A DNA stretch of 55,605 nucleotides, taken from CAYMUN01 sp964393835 (GTDB lineage Bacteria > Patescibacteriota > Saccharimonadia > Saccharimonadales > UBA4665). Shown piece after piece: positions 34,168-41,458 of this stretch; position 1 is the stretch's first letter; each line of letters opens with the position of its first letter. The notes under the pieces were generated by a model, which saw only the letters and a list, made by a program, of their open reading frames with translations, did not search any database and was not told the origin of the DNA. Location: NCBI GenBank assembly GCA_964393835.1, contig CAYMUN010000007.1, positions 1 to 55,605 of the forward strand, given 5' to 3'. A program made the position numbers and the translations under genes.

Positions 34168-34486
34168 CCGGGCCAGCTACCAGGTCATAACTGTGGCGAA
34201 TCAACCCCCGCACTTCTTCCCACGGTAATTGCCCGGCCAGCACTAAGGTGTTCCAATGTTTCTTATTGAGATGGTACCCCGGCATGATTTCATCATATTT
34301 TTCGCGCAGCGTCGCCGCCAGTTGCGGGTCACATTTCAAACTCAGTTGCACTGGCGTCTTACCCTCCGATATCAGGGCAAACATCTTATCATTTACTTTA
34401 TATACGGCCACCCCCTCGCCAAACGGGTAGTCCAGCTTGGCGTTGGGCATTTCTAAAATATAGGCTTCAACTGTCTCGTGGTTCAT
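34157..34486 (-). CDS. MmcQ/YjbR-family DNA-binding-like protein
   Basis: A 109-residue YjbR/MmcQ protein. The pattern AKLDYPFGEGVAVYKVNDKMFALI ... LKCDPQLAATLREKYDEIMPGYHLNKKHWNTL is diagnostic when read in order. The fold resembles that of CyaY-like/DNA-binding proteins and the cellular role is unclear. The frame opens at 34543, but ATG 34486 (MNHETVEAYI) matches family starts. It overlaps the end of orn by 20 bp, so the two are probably co-translated. Confidence 0.88.
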   Translation of the reverse strand: MNHETVEAYILEMPNAKLDYPFGEGVAVYKVNDKMFALISEGKTPVQLSLKCDPQLAATLREKYDEIMPGYHLNKKHWNTLVLAGQLPWEEVRGLIRHSYDLVAGPVKE

Positions 34487-35030
34487 TTTTAAACCATTCC
34501 AAATAATGCTGCAGCTCGGCGATTGAGGCCTGGATATCATCAAACGCCCGATGGATTTCTTTCTTCTCGAAATTCTGGCCGTATTTGGCCTGCATCAGGA
34601 CTTTCCAGGCGCTGACATCAAGCATTCGGTAGTGCAGTTTTAGATCCAGCGCCGGCCACCACTGCTTGATAAAATTCCGGTCATTGTGAATGCTATTCCC
34701 CGCCAAAACTGCCGGCTCGTCACCGAAGTATTTTTGAACCAACTCGATGAGCTCCTGCTCGACTTGCCGTGATGCTTTGCCGCTGGCCATTTTATTGACA
34801 AATTCGTCGCGATTGGCCGGGAAGTCCGCCCACCAAATATTCTTTTGCATCCGATCCACGACTAACTCGCGCGGCTGCTGGACGATTGCTTCGTAGCTGG
34901 CCAGCGTCTTAAAGTCAAAGTCAGTAACCTCAGCGGCTACCTCTAGAATTACGTCCTGCTGGGCATCCAACCCGGTCATCTCCAAATCCACCCACAGCAA
35001 TTTAGTCGGCACGGCGTGTTTATCAATCAT
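34467..35030 (-). CDS. orn: Oligoribonuclease
   Basis: Orn degrades 2-5 nt RNA (and pGpG). A 187-residue DEDDh exonuclease: LLWVDLEMTGLD (Asp, Glu), GNSIHNDRNFIKQWWP (Asp) and EIHRAFDDIQASI (His, Asp). The full set of catalytic residues is present. TATAAT ends 8 nt before ATG 35030 (leaderless pattern). It heads an operon with the YjbR gene. Confidence 0.95.
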   Translation of the reverse strand: MIDKHAVPTKLLWVDLEMTGLDAQQDVILEVAAEVTDFDFKTLASYEAIVQQPRELVVDRMQKNIWWADFPANRDEFVNKMASGKASRQVEQELIELVQKYFGDEPAVLAGNSIHNDRNFIKQWWPALDLKLHYRMLDVSAWKVLMQAKYGQNFEKKEIHRAFDDIQASIAELQHYLEWFKNEPRDS

Positions 35031-35093
35031 TACCGGCCATTATAGCGCACCGCTAGAATGGAAGCTTGCCTTTCGGGTCGCCGGTACCCAAGT

Positions 35094-35702
35094 CTAGGCC
35101 GGGACGAGGGATGCTTGGCGGTCGCGGGCGCTGACCAAAGCGTCGTTGTACCACTGTAACTCCCCAAGCAGTGTTTCAAGAGCCGTCTGCGGGCCATATG
35201 GATTGGCCTTTTCGGCTTCAGCTAAGTTGCCTGCTTCGTCGATCTTTTCGCTCATGCCGGTCATAGCCACGCCCGGTACGGTCGGCATCGGTATCATACG
35301 GCTTTCCGATAAAATCTCTTTGAGCGCCACTTCGGCACGGGCACCGCCGGCCGAACCATGCGATACTACGGCCGCCGGTTTGCGATTCAGTTGCCAATCG
35401 ACATAATCCAAAGCATTTTTAAGCACACCCGGCATCGAGTGGTTGTATTCCGGTGTCACAAATACGTAAGCCTCAAACTCAGATAGCTTATCCAGCCACT
35501 TTTTGGCAGTCGGATCAACCTGGCGATTAGGGTTATAGCGCGGCGATATGGGCTCGTTGAATATCGGCATCGGATAATCCCTGAGATCAACCATCTCAGC
35601 CTCAACGTCTTCCATCGTTTCCAGGGTTTTCATAACCCATTTTGCCTGCTGGGGCGTTTTGCGCCCTTCGCGAACTGCTCCGATAATCACTGCTACTTTC
35701 AT
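35094..35702 (-). CDS. NADPH-dependent FMN reductase (flavodoxin-like)
   Basis: A 202-residue flavoprotein of the NADPH:FMN/quinone/azo reductase family. FMN-phosphate loop VREGRKTPQQAKWV, then VFVTPEYNHSMPGVLKNALDYV, the isoalloxazine-contact motif, and VVSHGSAGGARAE. It probably reduces quinones or azo compounds by two electrons. GAGGGG lies before ATG 35702. It is divergent from the HxlR regulator, whose operators overlap the shared promoter region. Confidence 0.9.
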   Translation of the reverse strand: MKVAVIIGAVREGRKTPQQAKWVMKTLETMEDVEAEMVDLRDYPMPIFNEPISPRYNPNRQVDPTAKKWLDKLSEFEAYVFVTPEYNHSMPGVLKNALDYVDWQLNRKPAAVVSHGSAGGARAEVALKEILSESRMIPMPTVPGVAMTGMSEKIDEAGNLAEAEKANPYGPQTALETLLGELQWYNDALVSARDRQASLVPA

Positions 35703-35789
35703 GTCTATCCCCTCTTTATTGGATTTTTTAGCTTACACCTTTTGGATCCGCCGTTCGGTGAAACATTTCACGCCGGACTGTACTTATGG

Positions 35790-35849
35790 TATACTTTGTA
35801 TAGTATTAAGTAATCTCAGTATAAGCTCAATACTATACTTTGTAAAGTA
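35790..35849. promoter_or_regulatory. Two direct copies of a likely HxlR operator
   Basis: TATACTTTGTATAGTA (35790-35805) and TATACTTTGTAAAGTA (35834-35849) are 15/16 identical, 44 bp apart, with the second ending at the HxlR ATG. GTATAGTATT at 35799 and AATACTATAC at 35829 also form a 10-bp inverted repeat. TATACT in the second copy can serve as -10 for hxlR; the minus-strand -10 for the reductase lies in the first. Confidence 0.6.
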
Positions 35850-36188
35850 ATGAATATCACATCTGTTAAACATCCCCTTGAGCCCAAAACTGGCTGCATC
35901 GCCGCCGCCATGCAGATTATCGGTAATAAATGGACGGCCCTGATCCTGCGCGATTTATTCAGCGGCCCAAAACGCTTCTGCGAACTGGAAAAATCCGTCG
36001 GCAGCATCAACCCGCGTACCCTGTCCCAGCGCCTCGATGACCTGGAAGCCTACGGCATCATCACCCGCGCCAGCTACGCCGAAGTCCCACCCCGCACCGA
36101 ATACACCCTGACCGACAAAGGCCGCGACCTGCACCCCATCCTCAAGCAAATGGCCGCCTGGGGCAGCAAGTACGAAGAATCCTGCTAA
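35850..36188 (+). CDS. HxlR-family transcriptional regulator
   Basis: A 112-residue winged-helix regulator: AAAMQIIGNKWTALILRDLFSG, PKRFCELEKSV, RTLSQRLDDLEAYGII and TEYTLTDKGRDL, the family order. Cys16 lies just before helix 1 and Cys112 at the end, as in thiol-based quinone or electrophile sensors (YodB type). It is divergent from the FMN reductase, with its operators between them, so it probably represses both and is released by oxidation. The inducer is an inference. Confidence 0.92.
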   Translation: MNITSVKHPLEPKTGCIAAAMQIIGNKWTALILRDLFSGPKRFCELEKSVGSINPRTLSQRLDDLEAYGIITRASYAEVPPRTEYTLTDKGRDLHPILKQMAAWGSKYEESC

Positions 36189-36256
36189 TCCTTAGTAAGC
36201 TGACCAGCTTGCTGTTTGTTACCCAAACACTTTCTTTCAGAGGGCTACTAGCGAAT

Positions 36257-36304
36257 AGATATCTATCGCCTGGTGATTGCATAGCTAACAGATATCTTAT
36301 CGCC
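36257..36304. repeat. Imperfect direct repeats after hxlR
   Basis: AGATATCTATCGCC (36257-36270) and AGATATCTTATCGCC (36290-36304) are near-identical, 33 bp apart; the first is also nearly palindromic with its 5' flank GCGAAT. It lies between the convergent hxlR and msrB genes with no T-run. Function unknown. Confidence 0.4.
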
Positions 36305-36449
36305 ATATGCCCTTGAAAAGATACAGGCGAGCTAGCTACTATTCAACTGAGAAAAAGTGCGCTTCGGCCAGATTTTTAGCCACTTCTTGCGGCGTAAATA
36401 AGTTTCCGTGCATGGAGAGTAAAATACCCGGCTCCAGCGTCGGCGAATA

Positions 36450-36848
36450 TCATGACTTCTCTTTAAAGTCGAGGGCGGCGGAGTTGATGCAAAATCGCAT
36501 GCCGGTGGGCTGATCGGGCGCGTCGTTAAAGACGTGGCCGAGGTGCCCGCCGCAGTTGGCGCAGGTGACTTCGACGCGATCCACGCCCATGCTAGGATCG
36601 GCCACCAGCTTAACGGCCTCGGTGTTGGCCGGGTCGTAAAAGCTGGGCCAGCCAGAGCCGGAATCAAATTTGGTATCACTTTTAAAGACAGTGGCGCCGC
36701 AGGCCATGCAGACAAAGTCACCGGTGCCCTTTTCGTGGAGCAGTTTGCCGGTAAATGGTGCTTCGGTGCCCTTTTCACGCAGGATATGGTACTGCTCAGG
36801 GGTTAGTTTGTCTTTCCATTCATCGTCGGTTATAGGCATGTCGCTCAT
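36450..36848 (-). CDS. msrB: Peptide-methionine (R)-S-oxide reductase
   Basis: MsrB repairs oxidised methionine (R form). 132 residues with two zinc CxxC pairs (CMACGA and CANCGGHLGHVF), and the catalytic RFCINSAALDF. Both cysteine pairs are intact, in contrast to DnaG in this window. The ATG overlaps the mscL stop (ATGA), giving argS-mscL-msrB. The same frame stays open for about 36 codons after its TGA stop (see findings). Its redox role fits with the nearby FMN reductase/HxlR pair. Confidence 0.96.
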   Translation of the reverse strand: MSDMPITDDEWKDKLTPEQYHILREKGTEAPFTGKLLHEKGTGDFVCMACGATVFKSDTKFDSGSGWPSFYDPANTEAVKLVADPSMGVDRVEVTCANCGGHLGHVFNDAPDQPTGMRFCINSAALDFKEKS

Positions 36849-37312
36849 TCGACTTCCTCCTCTTTGGGCTTATCCAGCTTATTGAGTTTAAAGAATTTAA
36901 CGATAACGTAAATAGCCGCCAGGACGAACAAGAAGTTCAACAGTCCGTAGGCAAAGGCTCCCCAGCCAAAACTAGCAGCTCGATCGTGCCACTGTAAGAC
37001 GAAAACGCGCTGGCTCAACGCCTGGCCAAAAAATAGCTGGAAAGCCGGGTTGATAAAGCTCGCGACCAGTAACTTAACCAATTCTTGAGCCTGCAAACCA
37101 ACCACGAAACCAATAGCCAGGCCAACCACGGCATACTGACGCAAAAAACCGATAAAACCGCTGACCGGATTGATCTCTTGTACCACGACCACTGCCGGAT
37201 TAGGTTTTGGTTTACGGCTGCTACTTGGTGATTCCATGCGCATAACAGTCCCGGCGGTCACATTATGGGTTTGGGTGTCTGTTTTGCGACGTTTACGGGC
37301 TTTCGTAGCCAT
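36845..37312 (-). CDS. mscL: Large-conductance mechanosensitive channel, N-terminally extended
   Basis: MscL is the osmotic safety valve. The core from about residue 50 reads GFLRQYAVVGLAIGFVVG and ELVKLLVASFINPAFQLFFG, then a second helix GLLNFLFVLAAIYVIV and an acidic end. The first 50 residues are a basic, low-complexity extension (MATKARKRRKTDTQT, SSSRKPKPNPAVV) absent from the usual family. AGAGGAG precedes ATG 37312, only 18 bp after argS. Together with trehalose synthesis it would serve osmotic control. Confidence 0.9.
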   Translation of the reverse strand: MATKARKRRKTDTQTHNVTAGTVMRMESPSSSRKPKPNPAVVVVQEINPVSGFIGFLRQYAVVGLAIGFVVGLQAQELVKLLVASFINPAFQLFFGQALSQRVFVLQWHDRAASFGWGAFAYGLLNFLFVLAAIYVIVKFFKLNKLDKPKEEEVE

Positions 37313-37330
37313 AATTATCTCCTCTAATAT

Positions 37331-39067
37331 TCACATTTTATCAGGTGCCGTGATACCCAATAATTCCAGGCCGGATTTGAGCGTTTGGGCATAGTGGGTT
37401 ACCAGACCGAGGCGCAATGCTTGGCGCGGGTCATCGATTACTCGATTGCCCTCGTAAAAACGATTAAATACCTGGGCTAATTCATAGAGGTAGGTCGCGA
37501 CATGGTGCGGCATGAGATCCTTGGTCGCCTGATCGATGATTTCGGTGTATTCACTCAGCTTGCGCACCAGCGAGCGTTCGCCAGCTTCGAGCTGGACTTG
37601 GTCATCGCTGTCCGGTTCCTGCTCACCGACATGTACAGAATTCTGTACAGTTTGTTGTACATATCCATCAGATCCCCCGCCCTCGGCTTTGCGTAAAATT
37701 GAGCGGGCCCGGGCATGAGCATATTGCAGATACGGGCCACTATTGCCCTCCAGGGCTACTGATTCTGCCGGATCGTAGATGATATCGCCGCCAATACGTT
37801 GCTTTAAGAAGGCATATTTGACGGCAGCCAAGATCGTCTCGTGGCTTTCCTGGTTACCAGCGGCCTGGTTGGCTGCTTGGGCGGCATCTAGGATATCGGT
37901 CGCTTTGAGAATATTGCCTTTACGGCTGCTCATCTTGACGCCGCCGGGTAGCTTGATATTGCCGTGGGTGAAATGCCGGCTGCGGCTGACGACTTCCGGA
38001 TGGAAATGCTCCAGCGCCTTGAGCACGACTTTCATGTATTCTACGATGTCATTAGCGGTGATAATGACGCTCTGGTCGAAGTGGTACTGCTGCCATTTGG
38101 TAGCGGCCAGGCCGAGTTCTTTGGCTTCGTAGGTCGGCAAGCCGCCGGAATTGATGAATACCCGGGTGTGCAGGCCCTGTGGCTCGCCCTTAAATACGAT
38201 CGCGCCGTCCGATTCCTCAAATACGCCCTCGGCCAGGCCCTTTCGGACAATTTCTAAGCCGAGCGGGGTGACTTCGCTCTCCGGTATATATTTCTCAAAC
38301 TGGCTGACCTGCAGCTGGCGATACAGCTTGTCAAAACCCTCGTAGCTCCACTGCCGGCACGTCCAGTAGATTTGGGCGAAGGGTGATGTACGGTCATCTT
38401 GGGCATGTAGTTCGTAAACCCGCTTATTGGCGGCCACGATCGCGGCTTTGGCATGTTCGTCTTCCTCGTAGGCAGCGTTGCCTTCGACATAGCGGGCGCT
38501 CAGCCATTCCAGTCGTTGCTCCGGTGCGACCGCCGTGAGTTTCTCAGGGTGCTCGCCATCCAGTTCTTGCGTGATAGCCCACATGGTTTTGCCGACGTGC
38601 AGGCCGACATCACCGCCGTAGTTTAGGCGATGTACGGTAGCCCCGGCCGATTCTAGCAACCGTGAAATCGCGTCGCCGGTAATCGTGGTGTATAGGTGGC
38701 CGGCGTGCAAGACTTTAAACGGATTGGGATCAGAGTATTCGGCGACTATTGTTTGCCCGGCCAGCGTTTGCGCCGATTTAGCTTCCAGTGTACCTAGCAA
38801 AGCCTTATCGCTCAGCTTCAGGTTAATAAAACCGGGGCCCGCTACGCTGACATCGCTGACCTGTTCGCCCAAAGTTTCACGAAGTTTCACGGCCAGGGCC
38901 TCACCGATCTCCCGAGGATTTTTGCCAGCTTGCTTAGACAGCTGGAGCGCCACGTTAGTAGCATAATCCCCAAACTGCTCCTCTGGCCGCGTCAAATCAA
39001 TCCGCGGCTTAGCCTCAAATAGTTCTTGGGCGGCAGCCGCGATTTTTTGCTCCAAATTGTCTTTCAT
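37331..39067 (-). CDS. argS: Arginyl-tRNA synthetase
   Basis: Class I ArgRS, 578 residues: N-terminal Add1 domain, HIGH-equivalent HAGHLYTT (in FKVLHAGHLY), KMSSRKG near the catalytic loop, and DALR anticodon-binding end with ALRLGLVTHYAQTLKSGLELLGI. The frame opens at 39094, but ATG 39067 (MKDNLEQKIAA) is preferred because a TACACT ends 7 nt before it. It heads the argS-mscL-msrB operon. Length is typical. Confidence 0.97.
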   Translation of the reverse strand: MKDNLEQKIAAAAQELFEAKPRIDLTRPEEQFGDYATNVALQLSKQAGKNPREIGEALAVKLRETLGEQVSDVSVAGPGFINLKLSDKALLGTLEAKSAQTLAGQTIVAEYSDPNPFKVLHAGHLYTTITGDAISRLLESAGATVHRLNYGGDVGLHVGKTMWAITQELDGEHPEKLTAVAPEQRLEWLSARYVEGNAAYEEDEHAKAAIVAANKRVYELHAQDDRTSPFAQIYWTCRQWSYEGFDKLYRQLQVSQFEKYIPESEVTPLGLEIVRKGLAEGVFEESDGAIVFKGEPQGLHTRVFINSGGLPTYEAKELGLAATKWQQYHFDQSVIITANDIVEYMKVVLKALEHFHPEVVSRSRHFTHGNIKLPGGVKMSSRKGNILKATDILDAAQAANQAAGNQESHETILAAVKYAFLKQRIGGDIIYDPAESVALEGNSGPYLQYAHARARSILRKAEGGGSDGYVQQTVQNSVHVGEQEPDSDDQVQLEAGERSLVRKLSEYTEIIDQATKDLMPHHVATYLYELAQVFNRFYEGNRVIDDPRQALRLGLVTHYAQTLKSGLELLGITAPDKM

Positions 39068-39106
39068 TATATCTAGTGTAACAGATAGGGCCATGCTATT
39101 ACCGGC

Positions 39107-39787
39107 TTATAAACCCTGCCGGGGTGCGGCCAGTAATCGGGCGGCGCGCCAGATGAGATGATAGAGGCCGGCCAAGAGGACAAAAAATGAAATTATAGTA
39201 ACCAGCATCTGCGGATAAGCCGCCGGGTGCTGAACCCGGTCGGCGATATCAAACAGCAGGCCGCCGGGATTAGTCAGCACGTCCCAGCTATTCCAGCGCA
39301 AATCACGACCGATATAGATGGCTATACTGCAGATCAGTAGCATCAGGGCAATCCACCAGCCAGCCGCCCGGTTTCCAAAACGTCGTATTAGCTGACGGTG
39401 CACCAGATATAAACTGCTGAATCCAAGTGCCAGGCCGGTACCGACAAAAGCCGTAAACAGCACGGCGTCATACAACACGTCACCCCGCCCTACTTCGCGC
39501 AGGTGGATGAAATCACTGATCATATAAAAGCTGTTGGGCAAAAAAACTAACCACAGCAGGCTGGTAGCTAATCCCTCCCAGCTCGACCATAGTTTATGGC
39601 GTAGCACCACTAGCAACCGGGTGGCAAACACTAGGGGTAACCAGGCCAACACGAGGTTCCATAAGAGATAGTCATAGGCTAAGCTGTGGCTGCGCCAGGC
39701 TCCATAAGCAAACAGCCCGGCACTCACCAAACTGGCCATACCAAGAGCGCTAATAAACTGCCCGCGCGGCGAACGCCACATGTTCAT
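39107..39787 (-). CDS. DUF1361 membrane protein
   Basis: A 226-residue protein with about six membrane helices. The DUF1361 marks are LLWNLVLAWLPLVFATRL and LWLVFLPNSFYMISDFIHLR, with ARDLRWNSWDVL-like text (GRDLRWNSWDVL) further on. Function unknown. TATAAT ends 8 nt before ATG 39787. Its neighbours give no clear clue. Confidence 0.85.
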   Translation of the reverse strand: MNMWRSPRGQFISALGMASLVSAGLFAYGAWRSHSLAYDYLLWNLVLAWLPLVFATRLLVVLRHKLWSSWEGLATSLLWLVFLPNSFYMISDFIHLREVGRGDVLYDAVLFTAFVGTGLALGFSSLYLVHRQLIRRFGNRAAGWWIALMLLICSIAIYIGRDLRWNSWDVLTNPGGLLFDIADRVQHPAAYPQMLVTIISFFVLLAGLYHLIWRAARLLAAPRQGL

Positions 39788-39817
39788 ACCCCTTAATTAT
39801 AGCAAGCTGGTGATGGC

Positions 39818-40849
39818 TTACTCGTTGAGGAGTTTTTTGAGGTCTTCGACCAGGTCAACCGGTGTTGGGTTGATGCCGTTGAGGATAGCGACATAGAGAC
39901 TGACGTAGTCGCAAAAATTAGACGTCCAGAGCAGTTGTTGCAGATGTGTCTCGCCTTGGGGCACAACTACGTTTGGTGCCGGGCGTTTGCCGGACAACAG
40001 GCGCTCGCTGACCACGAAGCGCTTCTGGACACGGTCGTGCTCCAGGTTGGAACGAATTTCAACCACCGCGTAAGGTTTATCGATCGGGTGGCTCGACCAG
40101 CCGATGAATTCGTTGTGGTTGAATTCCGGATATTGATTGACCCAGGCCACGTTTTTAGCGTTTTCATTAAGACAAATTTTGAATTTATTAGCCGCCGGGA
40201 AAAGTTTCGGGCCGCTGTAAACGACAATCGATTTACCGATTAGCTCCAAAGCCAATTGCTTGGCAGTGTTTTGCTTGGTCGGGATTGTCGCCCCCCAGGC
40301 AGTAATTTGCTGCTTTAACCAGTCTCCGGCAGCTTGCAGCTCAGCTCGCTTACCAGCCGGCACCAGGCCGAGCGGTTCGAGTAATTCTACCAATCCGGCC
40401 AGAAAAAACAGTGAAGACATCCGTGGCTGGATGCCGCCGGGGATTTCAAAAAAGGCATGTCCTTTATCCCGGGCAATGGCTGCCAACTGTCCGCCAGCGG
40501 CCATGATAGCGATCTGGGCACCACGGTTTTCCGCTTCAGCGAGAGCCGATAGGGTTTCCTCGGTATTACCAGAGTAACTAGATGAAATGAATAACGTGTT
40601 TTTGCCGACATAGGCTGGCAGTTCATACTCCCTGATAATCTCAAACGGCACGGTCGGTCGGCCCCAGGTGTTGAGGTAGATCGCCGGCCAGGCCGAGCCG
40701 CCCATGCCGGCCAGGACAATGTTGTCAATGCCGGTAAAACCCGAGGTAGTGACGCCAAATTCATGCCCCAACTGTTGCCACTGTTTCTCGACAACGCCCA
40801 AAGCATCCTGCGGATCACGTTCATGAATCAGTTTTAAATCGTCCAGCAT
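39818..40849 (-). CDS. Bifunctional phosphoglucose/phosphomannose isomerase
   Basis: A 343-residue SIS-domain protein of the archaeal-type Pgi/Pmi family, which interconverts glucose-6-P, fructose-6-P and mannose-6-P. Evidence: NIVLAGMGGSAWPAIYL, SSSYSGNTEETLSAL, GGIQPRMSSLFF and the C-terminal EFNHNEFIGWSS with the active-site residues. It would link sugar phosphate supply to trehalose and to mannose-type glycans. An AAAAGGAG site precedes ATG 40849. The upstream gap shared with the 168-aa gene has promoter-like TATAGT/TACAAT on both strands. Confidence 0.93.
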   Translation of the reverse strand: MLDDLKLIHERDPQDALGVVEKQWQQLGHEFGVTTSGFTGIDNIVLAGMGGSAWPAIYLNTWGRPTVPFEIIREYELPAYVGKNTLFISSSYSGNTEETLSALAEAENRGAQIAIMAAGGQLAAIARDKGHAFFEIPGGIQPRMSSLFFLAGLVELLEPLGLVPAGKRAELQAAGDWLKQQITAWGATIPTKQNTAKQLALELIGKSIVVYSGPKLFPAANKFKICLNENAKNVAWVNQYPEFNHNEFIGWSSHPIDKPYAVVEIRSNLEHDRVQKRFVVSERLLSGKRPAPNVVVPQGETHLQQLLWTSNFCDYVSLYVAILNGINPTPVDLVEDLKKLLNE

Positions 40850-40930
40850 CCCTGAAACTCCTTTTCGCTTTTAATAGTGAATTGTATATAGTATAGCCTA
40901 AGCGTAACAAGTCTTATTTAGGGGGTGGTG

Positions 40931-41437
40931 ATGTTCGGAAACCAAAATAATCAACAGCAAGATGACAATCAGATTCCAGACAGCTCGATCGACGGCGCGG
41001 TCAATGCTGACGCTCCGGCGCAGCCCGACCAAGCGGCCATCACTCCGGTTGATCAGCTCTGGCAGCACCCCGGCGCCCCACTAGACACCGATGCCGCTGA
41101 TACCCCGGCTACTCCGGCTCCGGCCGCGACTGCTTCGCTCAGTGTTCCCGGATTGCCGGCTGCCGACGCCGCTACCGGTGTTGATGCCAACGAGCTATTA
41201 GACATCAAACACCAGGCTCTGACCCAGCTTTCACCACTTGTCGGGCATCTTGATCAAACTCCCGAGGAAAAATTCCGCACTACCATGATGATGATCCAGG
41301 CCAGCGATGATCAAAGCCTGGTCAAGGACGCCTACGCTGCCGCTCAAGCAATCAAAGACGAAAAAGCGCGTGCCCAGGCCTTGCTCGACATCATCAACGA
41401 GATCAACTACTTCACCCAGCATCACCCTCAAGCCTGA
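40931..41437 (+). CDS. Acidic lineage-specific protein with disordered N-terminus
   Basis: A 168-residue protein. Residues 1-90 are Gln/Asn/Asp/Ala/Pro-rich (MFGNQNNQQQDDNQ, AATPATPAPAA-like), probably disordered; residues 95-168 are helical (ANELLDIKHQALTQLSPLVGH, TPEEKFRTTMMMIQASDDQ, ARAQALLDIINEIN). No family name known, but the C-terminal domain looks conserved. ATG 40931 is preferred over two preceding GTG codons; GGGGGTGG sits before it. Convergent with groEL. Confidence 0.65.
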   Translation: MFGNQNNQQQDDNQIPDSSIDGAVNADAPAQPDQAAITPVDQLWQHPGAPLDTDAADTPATPAPAATASLSVPGLPAADAATGVDANELLDIKHQALTQLSPLVGHLDQTPEEKFRTTMMMIQASDDQSLVKDAYAAAQAIKDEKARAQALLDIINEINYFTQHHPQA

Positions 41438-41458
41438 GGCCTGAGGCCCGGGTTCGGG

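Noticed and set aside
36450..36452. TGA read as an amino acid (recoded genetic code)
   Set aside because: dnaG, tsaD, the 12336 gene and others end at TGA with correct lengths, and no conserved protein here needs TGA as sense.
36332..36778. A 148-codon minus ORF overlapping msrB
   Set aside because: It is a shifted-frame shadow of msrB with arginine/proline/serine-rich translation.
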